A stretch of 64,000 bases of DNA from an uncultured Bacteroides sp. (GTDB taxonomy: Bacteria > Bacteroidota > Bacteroidia > Bacteroidales > Bacteroidaceae), in the NCBI GenBank assembly GCA_948847595.1, contig CAQOGY010000008.1:1-64000 (forward strand), given 5' to 3'. Shown here piece after piece: positions 34,911 through 43,399 of this stretch; position 1 is the stretch's first letter, and each line of letters begins with the position of its first letter. The notes under the pieces were generated by a model, which was not told the origin of the DNA, ran no database searches, and saw only the letters and a program-made list of their open reading frames with translations. The position numbers were made by a program, and so were the translations under genes.

Positions 34911-34931
34911 TTTATACAGTATATTTTAACC

Positions 34932-34974
34932 ATTCCCTTTGTTTTGTCGTGAGACAAGGCAAAGGGAATTTCTT
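34932..34974 (+). terminator. Terminator after the helicase-methylase gene
   Basis: ATTCCCTTTG (34932-34941) pairs with CAAAGGGAAT (34960-34969), with an inner TTGTC/GACAA stem and TTTCTTC after it. Confidence 0.85.
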
Positions 34975-35112
34975 CTATGATGCGGTGGCACATTACAAGC
35001 CATCGTTCCCTTTTATAACAACTCAATGAGTAATACCTCATTGCGACCATACCTTTTATAATAAGCATAGCTTCCACCGGCTTTCCCACCCGGATTTTTC
35101 ATAGGATAAGGC

Positions 35113-35266
35113 TTGTCCTCTCCCTGAGTTTTCACTTCGCTCAGACACGGGGAGAGGCAGGACAAACGGCGGCACATTCCGGTACTCCATGCAGGGACTT
35201 CGACAATCGTCGAGTTGTCTCTGCATGGAGTTCGGGAAAAAGCCGCTTTTTGTTTGTCCGGCAAAC
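35113..35266. repeat. Cluster of four adjacent inverted repeats before parB
   Basis: (1) TTGTCC, TCTCCC and CTGAG (35113-35128) pair with CTCAG, GGGAGA and GGACAA (35140-35165). (2) ACTCCATGCAG (35184-35194) pairs perfectly with CTGCATGGAGT (35221-35231), with an inner CGAC/GTCG. (3) AAAAAGC/GCTTTTT (35237-35251). (4) GTTTG/CAAAC (35252-35266). Candidate centromere-like, origin or RNA-structure region, given parB just downstream. Confidence 0.75.
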
Positions 35267-35417
35267 CCTGATTATTCTACCCACCCAAGCCGGAGACCTT
35301 TATAGGTTCTATCCCTCCTTTTATACCATTCTCCACATACCTATTATATATAGAGACTTTATAGTCCTTTTCTACTCATTCTTTCCCTGACCCTTCTTCC
35401 TGTCACTTTTTAAGTCG

Positions 35418-35527
35418 GCACCGGTTGGGTTTTCCTAATGCAAAAGTCTGCTATCGCACTTGATGCCGCCAGCTTGAAATGAATTTCTTGCAAATTCTTC
35501 CTCCTTCGGAGCGTAATTGGCAAGAAA
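35418..35527 (+). ncRNA. ICE leader RNA motif, copy 1 (parB leader)
   Basis: TTTCTTGC (35484-35491) pairs with GCAAGAAA (35520-35527); then an A/G mismatch; AATT (35493-35496) with AATT (35515-35518); internal loop CTTC (35497-35500) against CGT (35512-35514); and apical CTCC/GGAG. The 66 nt upstream of the stem also align with copy 2 (GCACCG at the start, then GCAAAAGTCT). The motif ends 135 nt before the parB ATG. Confidence 0.7.
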
Positions 35528-35661
35528 AGCCGCCGCATGAAGCTATACCGATAGCTGTGTGTGGCATTGTAAAACTCCAAAACGGTTTCGACAAAAAGAA
35601 ACCGATGAAAGGGAAAAAACAAATATTCACATAATATCAAACTTTTAAAATTACAAAGATT

Positions 35662-37389
35662 ATGACAACAGCTAATCAATCAGCAGCAGAAAGAAACATC
35701 ACGTTAGTGTCAGTGGCAAACATTCAGCCGAGTAACTACAATCCTCGCAAGCGTTTCGATGAAACAGGTCTGGACGAACTTGCGGAAAGCATCAAGCAAC
35801 AAGGCGTATTGCAACCTATCACCGTGCGCCCTATTGCAGACACAGACCGTTACGAGATTGTCTTTGGCGAACGCAGATACCGTGCTTCCGTTATTGCTGG
35901 TTTGGAAGAAGTTCCGGCTATCATATCCGAACTTTCGGACGAAGAAGCACAGGAAATGGCGGTCACAGAGAACTTGCAGCGTAAAGACGTTACTCCTACG
36001 GAAGAAGCCAATGCTTATAAGCAACTCATTGATAGTGGGAGGCATACGGTAGAAACCTTGTCTGTCTTATTTTGTAAAAGCGAGAACTATATCCGTACCC
36101 GATTGAATTTCTCCACCCTCATTCCCGAACTTGCCGAATTGCTGGATGCAGACGTTATCACCATTAGTGTGGCTTCTGAGATATGCCGATATGGGGAAGA
36201 TGTGCAACGTGAGGTGTACGAGAAATATCTCAAAGAAGGCATCCAGCACTATTCCAGTTGGAGAGGCCGAAAAGCCAAAGAGATAGCAGAGCTTATCGAG
36301 CAAAAATTCACCATAGACTTGGAGCGTTACTACTTCGACAAGACCGAATGTGCTTCTTGCCGGTATAACACCAATAACCTTTTGCTATTCAATGACGGTG
36401 GTTGTGGACAATGCTCTAACCGCACTTGTCTTGCAGAAATGAATGCAGCCTTTCTGAAAGAGAAAGCCATTCAGATTGCGCAACAACAGCCCGATATAAT
36501 CCTTTGCCGTGACCCATATTGCACTAATGCAACCACGGTTGAACGTCTCATCGCTTCGGGCTATGACGTTGAAACAATAAATAGTTGCATAGCTTTTCCT
36601 AAAAATCCGATAGAACCACAAATCGGAGATTACGATAACTCCGAAGATTACGAGGAAGCACTAAAGGATTACGAGGAAGAACAAGCAGACTATATGGAGA
36701 TATGCAATGAAATCAGCAGGCAGGGCGAAGCCGGAGAGATTACACTTTATGCCAAGATTGGGCAGGCTGACATCACACTCTGTTATGTGGAAAAGACCGC
36801 AACCCAAATAGCTGAAAGTAATAAGGTTACACAAACAATAGCCACACAAATAGCGAAACTGGAAAAGAAAGACAAGCGTAACAAGGAAATCGCCACTGAG
36901 AACACAGTAGATGATGTAAAAAGGGTGATAAAGGAAATTGATACAACGGAAACAAAATTTGGTGCTGATGAAGATAGGATGATGTATTTCTTCTTGTTGT
37001 CCTCTCTCCGTAAGGAAAATTATGCTGCCGTCGGCATTGACAAAGAATGTGATTATCTGAAAGATGAAGAAAAGATGAACGTCATAGCCAATCTTACGGC
37101 AAAAGCAAAAGCCGTTATCCGCAGGGATTTCTTGATTGCTAATTTTAAGGATGCCTTTAGGAACAATGGCACGGCTGCACTCTTGCTTGACTTTGCAAAA
37201 AAACATATGCCCGAAGAGTTGGCAAACATCACAAACAAGTATAATGAAGTGTACGAAAACCGCCATAAACGCATTGAAGAAAAGAAAGTCGCTTTGTTGG
37301 AGCAGACAGAAGATGCCGGACATCCTCAACCTGAAGGAGTTCCCCAACCCATAGAAACAACAATCCGAAGTAGCAGCCTAAATAAGTAG
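35662..37389 (+). CDS. parB: ParB-like partition / nuclease-domain protein
   Basis: 575 residues. An N-terminal ParB/Srx-type domain with GERRYR at 69-74 and ENLQRKDVTPTEEA, then a DNA-binding helix-turn-helix region (about 128-148, HTVETLSVLFCKSENYIRTRL). From about 230 a Cys cluster (CASCRYN..., CGQCSNRTC) suggests a zinc site, followed by a long charged region. No ParA is adjacent. In ICEs such ParB proteins may aid maintenance of the excised circle or act as regulators. It is preceded by a 690-bp structured leader and followed by a terminator. Confidence 0.85.
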   Translation: MTTANQSAAERNITLVSVANIQPSNYNPRKRFDETGLDELAESIKQQGVLQPITVRPIADTDRYEIVFGERRYRASVIAGLEEVPAIISELSDEEAQEMAVTENLQRKDVTPTEEANAYKQLIDSGRHTVETLSVLFCKSENYIRTRLNFSTLIPELAELLDADVITISVASEICRYGEDVQREVYEKYLKEGIQHYSSWRGRKAKEIAELIEQKFTIDLERYYFDKTECASCRYNTNNLLLFNDGGCGQCSNRTCLAEMNAAFLKEKAIQIAQQQPDIILCRDPYCTNATTVERLIASGYDVETINSCIAFPKNPIEPQIGDYDNSEDYEEALKDYEEEQADYMEICNEISRQGEAGEITLYAKIGQADITLCYVEKTATQIAESNKVTQTIATQIAKLEKKDKRNKEIATENTVDDVKRVIKEIDTTETKFGADEDRMMYFFLLSSLRKENYAAVGIDKECDYLKDEEKMNVIANLTAKAKAVIRRDFLIANFKDAFRNNGTAALLLDFAKKHMPEELANITNKYNEVYENRHKRIEEKKVALLEQTEDAGHPQPEGVPQPIETTIRSSSLNK

Positions 37390-37425
37390 CAAGGGTGGAG
37401 CAATCCGCCCACTACTTGCTTTCTT
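37384..37425 (+). terminator. Terminator after parB
   Basis: AAGTAG and GGGTGG pair with CCGCCC and CTACTT; TTTCTTT follows. The left arm includes the parB stop codon. Confidence 0.75.
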
Positions 37426-38164
37426 TAATCCCGGTAACATTATGTAAAATGACAACGGATGATAGCGGGTTGATAACCCAACTCAAAGCAGATAATCCCG
37501 ACTGGTTTGATTAGCAAGTGTGAATATGCAGGGCTGGGGGTAGTGAGCCAAATAAGGTTTGCTTCCCCGGCTTTCCTATTATAATGTGCTTAGACCAACT
37601 ACCTTTTTTAGAACCCGAAGGGATTGTCGGACTTCCTTTTATATCATTTGGACTTCCTCTTTTATCGGTTTGCTTTCCCCACCCATATCAGTGGAATGTC
37701 TGTACCACAGCCAACCTTACCATACAAAATATGGGAAGGCAGGTTATGGTATGGGCAAACGGTGACACGTCCTATTTTGTCCTGTATCTTCGGTATAGCC
37801 CAAGATATGAAAAGTCACCTTCTTGTTTGCCAGACAGACTCTTATCCGACCCGCCCGAAAGCAAATCGTTCCCTTTTAAACCAACCTATTATTCCTTTTA
37901 TACTCATCAAGTATTTTCGGAATCCAATCTGTCCGCACCGCTCAGATTTTGGGCTGCAAAGGTCTATCATCGTGGCTTAACACTCCGGTCTGAAATATAT
38001 TTTTTGCAAATTCTTCCTTGTCATGCAAGAGTAATTGGCAAAAAAGACCGTACCTATAAGCCTGGCCGATGATTGGAAACCGCAGCATAAATTCCGAACC
38101 GGCAGGACAGAAAGAAGCCGAAGACAGGGAAAGATATGTGTAACCCATTAAAACAGAAAAGACA
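37390..38164. other. Long structured spacer before small genes
   Basis: No gene is supported in 775 bp. Two CCTTTTATA words (37635 and 37894) and the second copy of the leader motif (37935-38045) are found. Plus-strand frames at 37559-38072 overlap each other in different phases and lack features of real proteins. Confidence 0.55.
37935..38045 (+). ncRNA. ICE leader RNA motif, copy 2
   Basis: TTTTTTGC (38000-38007) pairs with GCAAAAAA (38038-38045); A/G mismatch; AATT (38009-38012) with AATT (38033-38036); internal loop CTTC (38013-38016) against AGT (38030-38032); apical CTTG (38017-38020) with CAAG (38026-38029). Relative to copy 1, one pair of the basal stem and two pairs of the apical stem changed on both sides, so pairing is kept. 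It ends 120 nt before the next ATG. Confidence 0.7.
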
Positions 38165-38449
38165 ATGGAAAAAATTCCGAACATCCAAGCAACCAAGGAG
38201 TACCAATTTGCAAAAGAAGTAGAGAATATGTTGAATAATTATAGTTTCAATCATTCCGTATTTGCTGCTTCCATCCCATTCATGCACCCGACTATCCAAC
38301 AACTGCTGTACCGATTAATCCGGAAATGTCTGAAGGTCATGGCTGACGAAGAACGCCGATACGATGACCGTAACAGGGCTTCGCACGAAGAGGCTAAAGC
38401 AATTATAGAGTTTTTAGCAGAGAACGAACGATATATACCTCACATCTAA
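38165..38449 (+). CDS. Small ICE protein, unknown
   Basis: 94 residues, probably helical, no recognised domain. Notable are an N-terminal MEKIPNIQATKEYQFAKEVE and a conserved-looking basic/acidic stretch DEERRYDDRNRASHEEAKA. It is preceded by the second leader motif and begins a three-gene run with 13-bp and overlapping junctions. Confidence 0.6.
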   Translation: MEKIPNIQATKEYQFAKEVENMLNNYSFNHSVFAASIPFMHPTIQQLLYRLIRKCLKVMADEERRYDDRNRASHEEAKAIIEFLAENERYIPHI

Positions 38450-38462
38450 CTGGTTTACAAAA

Positions 38463-38705
38463 ATGAAAACGAACACCATCCACATACTTTATACATTAGT
38501 TGATTGCGGTGAAAGCGTTTCCGATTGCCATACGCTTTACAGCACTTTGGAGAAAGCCAAAGCCGCAATGGAAGTTGAAATTCAAGAGTGCATGAAAAAC
38601 TTCCGCCATGGAGAGGTCAAGCATGACTTTGAAAGGCTTTATGAGTTTATGAATGAGGACGGACAAGGCTTCACGGTGGGAATAGATGAACAGATACCGC
38701 AATGA
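38463..38705 (+). CDS. Small ICE protein, unknown
   Basis: 80 residues: a beta strand start (TIHILYTLVDCGESVSDCHTLYSTLEKAKAAMEVEIQE) and an acidic C-terminal half. No family assigned. Its TGA overlaps the ATG of the next gene (ATGA at 38702-38705), so the two are translationally coupled. Confidence 0.6.
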   Translation: MKTNTIHILYTLVDCGESVSDCHTLYSTLEKAKAAMEVEIQECMKNFRHGEVKHDFERLYEFMNEDGQGFTVGIDEQIPQ

Positions 38706-39007
38706 AAAAGAGATATAATTTCATAAGCAGATTGATAAACAAAATCACCCTTAACAGCCAGTCAAACAATGACTCGTTTTCCTATTACGGGCATTGGGTG
38801 GAATTGCAAAGCGGAACGGTCGATTATATGTCCGTGACCATTTACAATACGTCAGACCGTTATTCGGGAACATTGGTGGAATTTCAATTTGATTTCTGGA
38901 CGATGGAGCTTTGCTTTGATGCCGTATCGTGCGATGAAATCTATGATACTGTTGTAAAAGCATTCAAGGGTGTTTATTATAACAGACGTATTCGGGTTAT
39001 TGAATAA
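38702..39007 (+). CDS. Small ICE protein, unknown
   Basis: 101 residues with a basic N-terminus (KKRYNFISRLINKIT) and beta-like segments rich in aromatic residues (FSYYGHWVELQS, VEFQFDFWTMELCFDAVSCDEIYD). No family is recognised. Start overlaps the preceding stop. A 12-bp hairpin follows. Confidence 0.6.
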   Translation: MKKRYNFISRLINKITLNSQSNNDSFSYYGHWVELQSGTVDYMSVTIYNTSDRYSGTLVEFQFDFWTMELCFDAVSCDEIYDTVVKAFKGVYYNRRIRVIE

Positions 39008-39027
39008 AAGCCGTACTACGAAATGGC

Positions 39028-39061
39028 AGCATGGATGGGGGAGATAAATCCCATCCATGCT
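39028..39061. terminator. Hairpin between convergent genes
   Basis: AGCATGGATGGG (39028-39039) pairs perfectly with CCCATCCATGCT (39050-39061) around a 10-nt loop. There is no T-run on either side, so it may be a factor-independent pause or an mRNA-stabilising stem. Confidence 0.6.
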
Positions 39062-39101
39062 GTATCATTGCACCTTAGCCCCCTTTTAACTACATAAAGG
39101 C

Positions 39102-39692
39102 TTATCCTTTTTTACGCCCTCTGTTCAATGTTATCCCGGCTTCTTTCAGCACCCGGAACACGGAACTCCGGCTCCTGAAGCCACTTGCTTTCCATATCTC
39201 ATTGATAAGGTGGCCGCTTTTATACATATTCACCACGCACTCTTTCCGCTCGATGCGGTTATAATCCACCGGGGACAATGTTCTCATGCGGCTTTTCACC
39301 TTTCGGATTGCATCAGAGGATTTGCGGACATCAAATGCTTCTTTGGGCAGCAATGCCACGACATTGAGTATATCCGACATCTGTGTCTCTGGAAAAAGCT
39401 CGTTGCCGGAGTCTATGCAGTCATGGATAGATATGAGCCGGATTTCCTTCAGACGGCAATATTCAAGGAGATACGAAAGCTGCCGTGTCTCACGGATGAT
39501 ATAGCTCAATTTGGGAACAACCAGTTCATCCCCTTTATTTAGCCGTCTAAGCAATTTGTTCCATTCTGCACGTAACGGGCCACACTCTTGCTTTTCTTCC
39601 ATAATCTCCGTACAGCCGAAACGCTTCATCCATTCTTTATCCACGTCCGTACCATACCCGGCATAATTTATTACATATCCTACCTTCGACAT
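39102..39692 (-). CDS. Serine-recombinase-like protein lacking catalytic residues
   Basis: 196 residues with the resolvase/invertase fold pattern: VGYVINYAG start, GDELVVPKLSYIIRETRQLSYLLEYC, then IRLISIHDCIDS, and a C-terminal helix-turn-helix (about 150-190, YKSGHLINEIWKASGFRSRSSVFRVLKEAG). In active enzymes the start reads GYxRVS with catalytic Ser; here the Ser and preceding Arg are gone. The KLDRLxR motif reads KLSYIIR, so its Asp and first Arg are also lost. It may act as a DNA-binding regulator. TACCTTTG at 39728-39721 on the minus strand is a probable -7 box. Confidence 0.7.
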   Translation of the reverse strand: MSKVGYVINYAGYGTDVDKEWMKRFGCTEIMEEKQECGPLRAEWNKLLRRLNKGDELVVPKLSYIIRETRQLSYLLEYCRLKEIRLISIHDCIDSGNELFPETQMSDILNVVALLPKEAFDVRKSSDAIRKVKSRMRTLSPVDYNRIERKECVVNMYKSGHLINEIWKASGFRSRSSVFRVLKEAGITLNRGRKKG

Positions 39693-40059
39693 ATTTATTC
39701 GTTCCTAATTTATTTAAGTACAAAGGTATAACAAATACCTCACAAAGCCGCATAAATGGCAGCTCGGACAACCTTTTTTATCATTTCATATCGAGGTTCC
39801 ATAGCGTGTCAGACAGATTGTTTGCCATGTTGCCACTCTTTTTTGAAAGTATTTCTATGTATTCTTTCTCTCTTTTACCGGATAGCTTGAAAAATGTTTT
39901 TTGTGCTATTTGTTATCCGTTGGTTGATTTACACAAAGTTGCAAAAATCAGACTTGGAGTATAATTCCATAAGCTTTTGTAAACTTGCATTTTACATACT
40001 TATTATATGGATATTACACCTTATTTTTGCTTCTTGAAATCACAAAGCTAAAGTCCGAT
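39693..40059. other. Divergent promoter region
   Basis: AT-rich gap between the recombinase-like gene (minus) and the lipoprotein gene (plus). It contains -7 boxes for both directions: TACCTTTG on the minus strand (39728-39721) and TATTTTTG on the plus strand (40022-40029). No gene is seen. Confidence 0.5.
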
Positions 40060-41175
40060 ATGAAATTGCATTTAGTGACAAAAACATTGTCAGTACGACA
40101 GACACGGAGACAATCATCTTGTTTCCATCTGGGCATTGGCCGCCTGTTATTCAAAGGTGACCGTCCTCTTTTACACACAACATGGGTGGCTTTGTTGGCC
40201 ATAATCCTGTTGGCTTCTTGCAATCGTTCTGCGGAACATGGCTTCCATTCTTCCGAAAAAGCTTTCGATGCCTATGCAGATTTTTTACGAAAAGTAAAAA
40301 ATGCGGAAAATATTACCACCGGCAGACTTGTGGAATTAGTACGGAAATGGTATGCGTTGGATGATTCCGTGGCAAGTTGTATTATCCGTGACAGTCTTAC
40401 AGCCCATGCATCGGCCGGACTGGAAATCATCCATGATTCCCTACGTTTTTATATGGGCAGGCTGATTGACAAACGGCAGTGGGCTTTTACGGATTACCTC
40501 ACAATCATAGAGTCACTGAATAGAGTGGAAGTCGATACGTTTTCCCTGCCATTGGTAACTTCCGCACACCAGTTTTATGCAGGTCTGGACAGCGTTCCAA
40601 CCTACGGCACGAACGCTGAACAGACCGTAGTCCAGTATCAGAAGATGCTCGGCCGGACATTAAAAGACGGCTTTCAATCCAAAGCGGACATTATCACCTT
40701 TTTGCAGGAGGAAGATATGGCATTCCGTTCCTTTCTGGAACATTTTCCTGCCTATGGGGATATTCCACTGGACGACATCACGACACAGACCGGAAAAGTG
40801 ATACGGCATATCATAGACCTCTCCATGAAGGAGCAGCCTCTATTCCACAAGGAAGAACTGGTTATCCTCCTGACGGTACGCAACAACCGCCGTTTGCTGC
40901 AAAATGCCCTCGTTTGTTTGGACGAGATACAACGTAACAGGTACATAGCCGACAGTAACCGCTTAACGGCATATCTTTGGATATTGGTTCAACCGTGGAT
41001 TTCCTTCGATGAACTATCCTATACGCTGTTGTCCGTGCAACAAACCGATGCACTTCACAGGTTGGCCAAAGAGACTTCCAAAGCAACCAGGAAGTTGAAG
41101 CACTCCGACTTCCCGTTGGAGGTGGACGAGTTGCCTGCACTTCTTATCAAGGCATACATCACGAATATCAACTAA
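40060..41175 (+). CDS. ICE lipoprotein, unknown role
   Basis: The frame is open from a TTG at 39985, but the -7 box at 40022-40029 argues for the ATG at 40060, giving 371 residues. About 43 residues after that start comes a hydrophobic stretch ending in the lipobox LLASCNR, so the protein is probably lipidated. The long basic pre-sequence is unusual and the true start could be a later GTG near 40189. The remainder is helical, without recognised domains. It heads a plus-strand run leading to the relaxase and may be part of the transfer apparatus or its surface. Confidence 0.6.
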   Translation: MKLHLVTKTLSVRQTRRQSSCFHLGIGRLLFKGDRPLLHTTWVALLAIILLASCNRSAEHGFHSSEKAFDAYADFLRKVKNAENITTGRLVELVRKWYALDDSVASCIIRDSLTAHASAGLEIIHDSLRFYMGRLIDKRQWAFTDYLTIIESLNRVEVDTFSLPLVTSAHQFYAGLDSVPTYGTNAEQTVVQYQKMLGRTLKDGFQSKADIITFLQEEDMAFRSFLEHFPAYGDIPLDDITTQTGKVIRHIIDLSMKEQPLFHKEELVILLTVRNNRRLLQNALVCLDEIQRNRYIADSNRLTAYLWILVQPWISFDELSYTLLSVQQTDALHRLAKETSKATRKLKHSDFPLEVDELPALLIKAYITNIN

Positions 41176-41192
41176 TATCAAAACAATATATC

Positions 41193-41639
41193 ATGCAGAA
41201 AGAACAAATAGACCGGTTCGTCACGCTGGCAGGTCTGGAAATGCCGGCATTGATTTCTCCGGGGAAATTTCAAGAAGCGGAGATTTATGAGGACAGTGCC
41301 GTGCTGACCTTCCTCTTGCCAAAGGTGTACCCATTGGAAGAACTGATTGATGAACTGGAGGATCAAATGGAACTCATATTGCTCTATCACTACCTGCCAT
41401 CCACGTCCACGGATTTCGGCCAGAAATGTTGTGCCTATTCCAATCCACGTTTCGGCCGGATGTATAAGCTCAATGCCACGGCAAACGGAAACATTGAATG
41501 TGATACCCTGTATGTGACCCTCTATGATTCTCTGGAGATAATGGGCTGCGAACTTCGGGAAGAACTGCTGAAGGTCATCAAGAACGGCCATATGTTGTTT
41601 GCGCGGAGTGAGGAAGAACTGTTAAGAGATTTTATCTGA
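41193..41639 (+). CDS. ICE protein, unknown
   Basis: 148 residues. No domain recognised. Contains LTFLLPKVYPLEELIDELEDQMELILLYHYLP and repeated acidic segments toward the C-terminus (ARSEEELLRDFI). It ends directly before the ATG of the next gene (TGAATG), so the two are probably coupled. Confidence 0.65.
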   Translation: MQKEQIDRFVTLAGLEMPALISPGKFQEAEIYEDSAVLTFLLPKVYPLEELIDELEDQMELILLYHYLPSTSTDFGQKCCAYSNPRFGRMYKLNATANGNIECDTLYVTLYDSLEIMGCELREELLKVIKNGHMLFARSEEELLRDFI

Positions 41640-41990
41640 ATGAAAGAGAGTATTTATAGAAAACTGGTATCCGTCATCCATGATTACAGGACATGGATTG
41701 ATGTGCTGGATGCAGACAGGGAAAGCACGTTCTCCGTCCAGAAGGGTGGAGAGTTGCATCCGGTGCATTGCCGTGTCCTGTACTTGGTGGCGAAAGTCCC
41801 GAACAGCGTCTATCCCAAAGGCCATGTATTGAGCATACCGGAATACAAATTGGACAGTGCCGTGCGTTCATTGAAACGCAATCCCGATTTCAAGTCACGC
41901 TACCAATCGGAAGCATTGCTATATACTGATGTGGAAGATATTGTCCGTATTGCTTCCAATCATTTCATTAAACTCGAATTAGAACCCTAA
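41640..41990 (+). CDS. ICE protein, unknown
   Basis: 116 residues, no recognised family. Mixed alpha/beta by appearance; basic middle part (SVQKGGELHPVHCRVLYLVAK). Starts directly at the stop of the preceding gene and ends 13 bp before the membrane protein gene. Confidence 0.62.
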   Translation: MKESIYRKLVSVIHDYRTWIDVLDADRESTFSVQKGGELHPVHCRVLYLVAKVPNSVYPKGHVLSIPEYKLDSAVRSLKRNPDFKSRYQSEALLYTDVEDIVRIASNHFIKLELEP

Positions 41991-42003
41991 GACATAGATA
42001 GCC

Positions 42004-42519
42004 ATGATTGTAAAATCCCTTTATCTGCTTTTTCTACTCACGTTTTTAGTGCTTCCTTTCTTTTATCACAGAAAGAAGTCCAAACCGTCCATGACTAAGT
42101 TCTACCTGCGTATGGCATTCAGCCATAACTTCCGCAAGTGTTACAGGCTGGTATTGCTTTCAACCCTGCTCATGTTCCACTTCTACCACCTCTCTTTGTT
42201 CAAGCTACCGTTGGAACTGGCCCCCTCGTCCGTGGTATGCCTGTTGCTGTTCTCCCATCGGATTTCAGAACGGGTATTCCGCTTTTTGCAGCAGGAGCGG
42301 ACACTTCTCGGAGTGGCGGTATTCTCTGTTGTCTGCCTGTTTACCCCTCACTTCCTGTCGCTTGGCGTTACCATTGGCGCACTGATTTTCGGGGCGGCGT
42401 TTTACCCCTCATTGTCGGTTTGCCGCATGGTAAAGAAGCCCTTTTTAAGACAATCGTTTTTAGAGAATCCTGAAAGTATCATTCCGCATTATCGAAACTG
42501 GGGGTATAGGAAGAAATGA
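42004..42519 (+). CDS. ICE membrane protein, unknown
   Basis: 171 residues with four likely transmembrane segments: about 5-20 (LYLLFLLTFLVLPFF), 48-66, 72-84 and 100-132. Loops are basic (YHRKKSKPS; RMVKKPFLRQ), suggesting a cytoplasmic N-terminal loop. No known transporter motif. Its place before the relaxase gene suggests a transfer-related or accessory membrane role, which is inference. Confidence 0.62.
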   Translation: MIVKSLYLLFLLTFLVLPFFYHRKKSKPSMTKFYLRMAFSHNFRKCYRLVLLSTLLMFHFYHLSLFKLPLELAPSSVVCLLLFSHRISERVFRFLQQERTLLGVAVFSVVCLFTPHFLSLGVTIGALIFGAAFYPSLSVCRMVKKPFLRQSFLENPESIIPHYRNWGYRKK

Positions 42520-42574
42520 TAATGTTTTCCCTGCTTTTATTACCGTTCGAAGACTATATAATCATCATAAATTC

Positions 42575-43399
42575 ATGAAGAAGGAATACATCAATTACAG
42601 AATAATTGCGGACAAGGAACTGCTTGAGTTCCTCCGTTCGGATGAAGAAGAAAGATTCTCCAAAATGGATGCCCTCTGTGACTTACTCGACAAGGCATCC
42701 GGTGAAAGCCGTGACAGCCTGACCTATTTCGGAACGAACGTCACCTTGCGGAAAGGGCAATTCGTCACGACCGTCAGCAAGCTTGCCCGGCAATGGAAAT
42801 GGCACCGTGCCACGACGCGCAGTTTCCTCGATGCGTTGGAGAACTTCGGCATGGCGAGGATAGACGCACACAAGAAGTTTTTCCTAATAACAATGAATTA
42901 CACGTTGCCGGGAACGGAAGGCTTGCAGCCCCGTATGATGTCACCGGAGGAAGAACGCATCAATAAGTGGATATGTGGTTACCTGTGCCTGGAGGAAATG
43001 GCTGAATCGGCTGTACAGTTCATCACAACTACCGAACATGTTCTATCCATGCCGGTGACAGATAGCGGAGCCGGCATCGGGGAACGCTTGCATAAGCTGT
43101 TCGCCCATATAATCCTGCAAAGGACGAACTTGTTTCCGACCAATCCAACGCTTTCCGCCACATTGGAGAGAGTGTACTGCGAGGTTTGCCACAGGGATGT
43201 GGCGATATACCTTCAACTACTCGCATCGGCAGGTCTGAACCTGATTGACGTACAATGCCCGAAAGTTCCGGAATATTTATTAGCCTTGATACCAGACAAG
43301 GTTTCAGAAGACCTCCGCCTGCTTTGGGAATACTACGCTCCCTATTTTGAGGGAATCAATCAAGAGAAGGCTGGGAAAATACCCCAAACCAACCAATAG
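42575..43399 (+). CDS. ICE protein with helix-turn-helix, possible replication or mobilisation factor
   Basis: 274 residues. Around 58-100 is a winged-helix-like segment (LRKGQFVTTVSKLARQWKWHRATTRSFLDALENFGMARI), similar in style to N-terminal domains of phage replisome organisers, where GQ-x-x-x-S-x-x-x-LA recurs. The C-terminal half is helical with no motif. It sits just upstream of the putative oriT and relaxase, so a role in initiating DNA processing is plausible. No name is justified. Confidence 0.6.
   Translation: MKKEYINYRIIADKELLEFLRSDEEERFSKMDALCDLLDKASGESRDSLTYFGTNVTLRKGQFVTTVSKLARQWKWHRATTRSFLDALENFGMARIDAHKKFFLITMNYTLPGTEGLQPRMMSPEEERINKWICGYLCLEEMAESAVQFITTTEHVLSMPVTDSGAGIGERLHKLFAHIILQRTNLFPTNPTLSATLERVYCEVCHRDVAIYLQLLASAGLNLIDVQCPKVPEYLLALIPDKVSEDLRLLWEYYAPYFEGINQEKAGKIPQTNQ

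Larger units (their letters stand above)
34975..35661. other. Long structured leader of parB, no gene seen
   Basis: Holds three CCTTTTATA words (35009, 35052, 35317), a cluster of four hairpins (35113-35266) and the covarying leader motif (35418-35527). Minus-strand frames of 60-90 codons here run through the hairpin arms and look spurious. Confidence 0.6.

Noticed and set aside
35013..35679. Minus-strand frames of 60-90 codons before parB
   Set aside because: Their sequence is made of hairpin arms, and no start context or domain is visible.
37559..38072. Three overlapping plus-strand reading frames in the spacer
   Set aside because: They overlap in different phases, have unusual composition and cover the leader motif.
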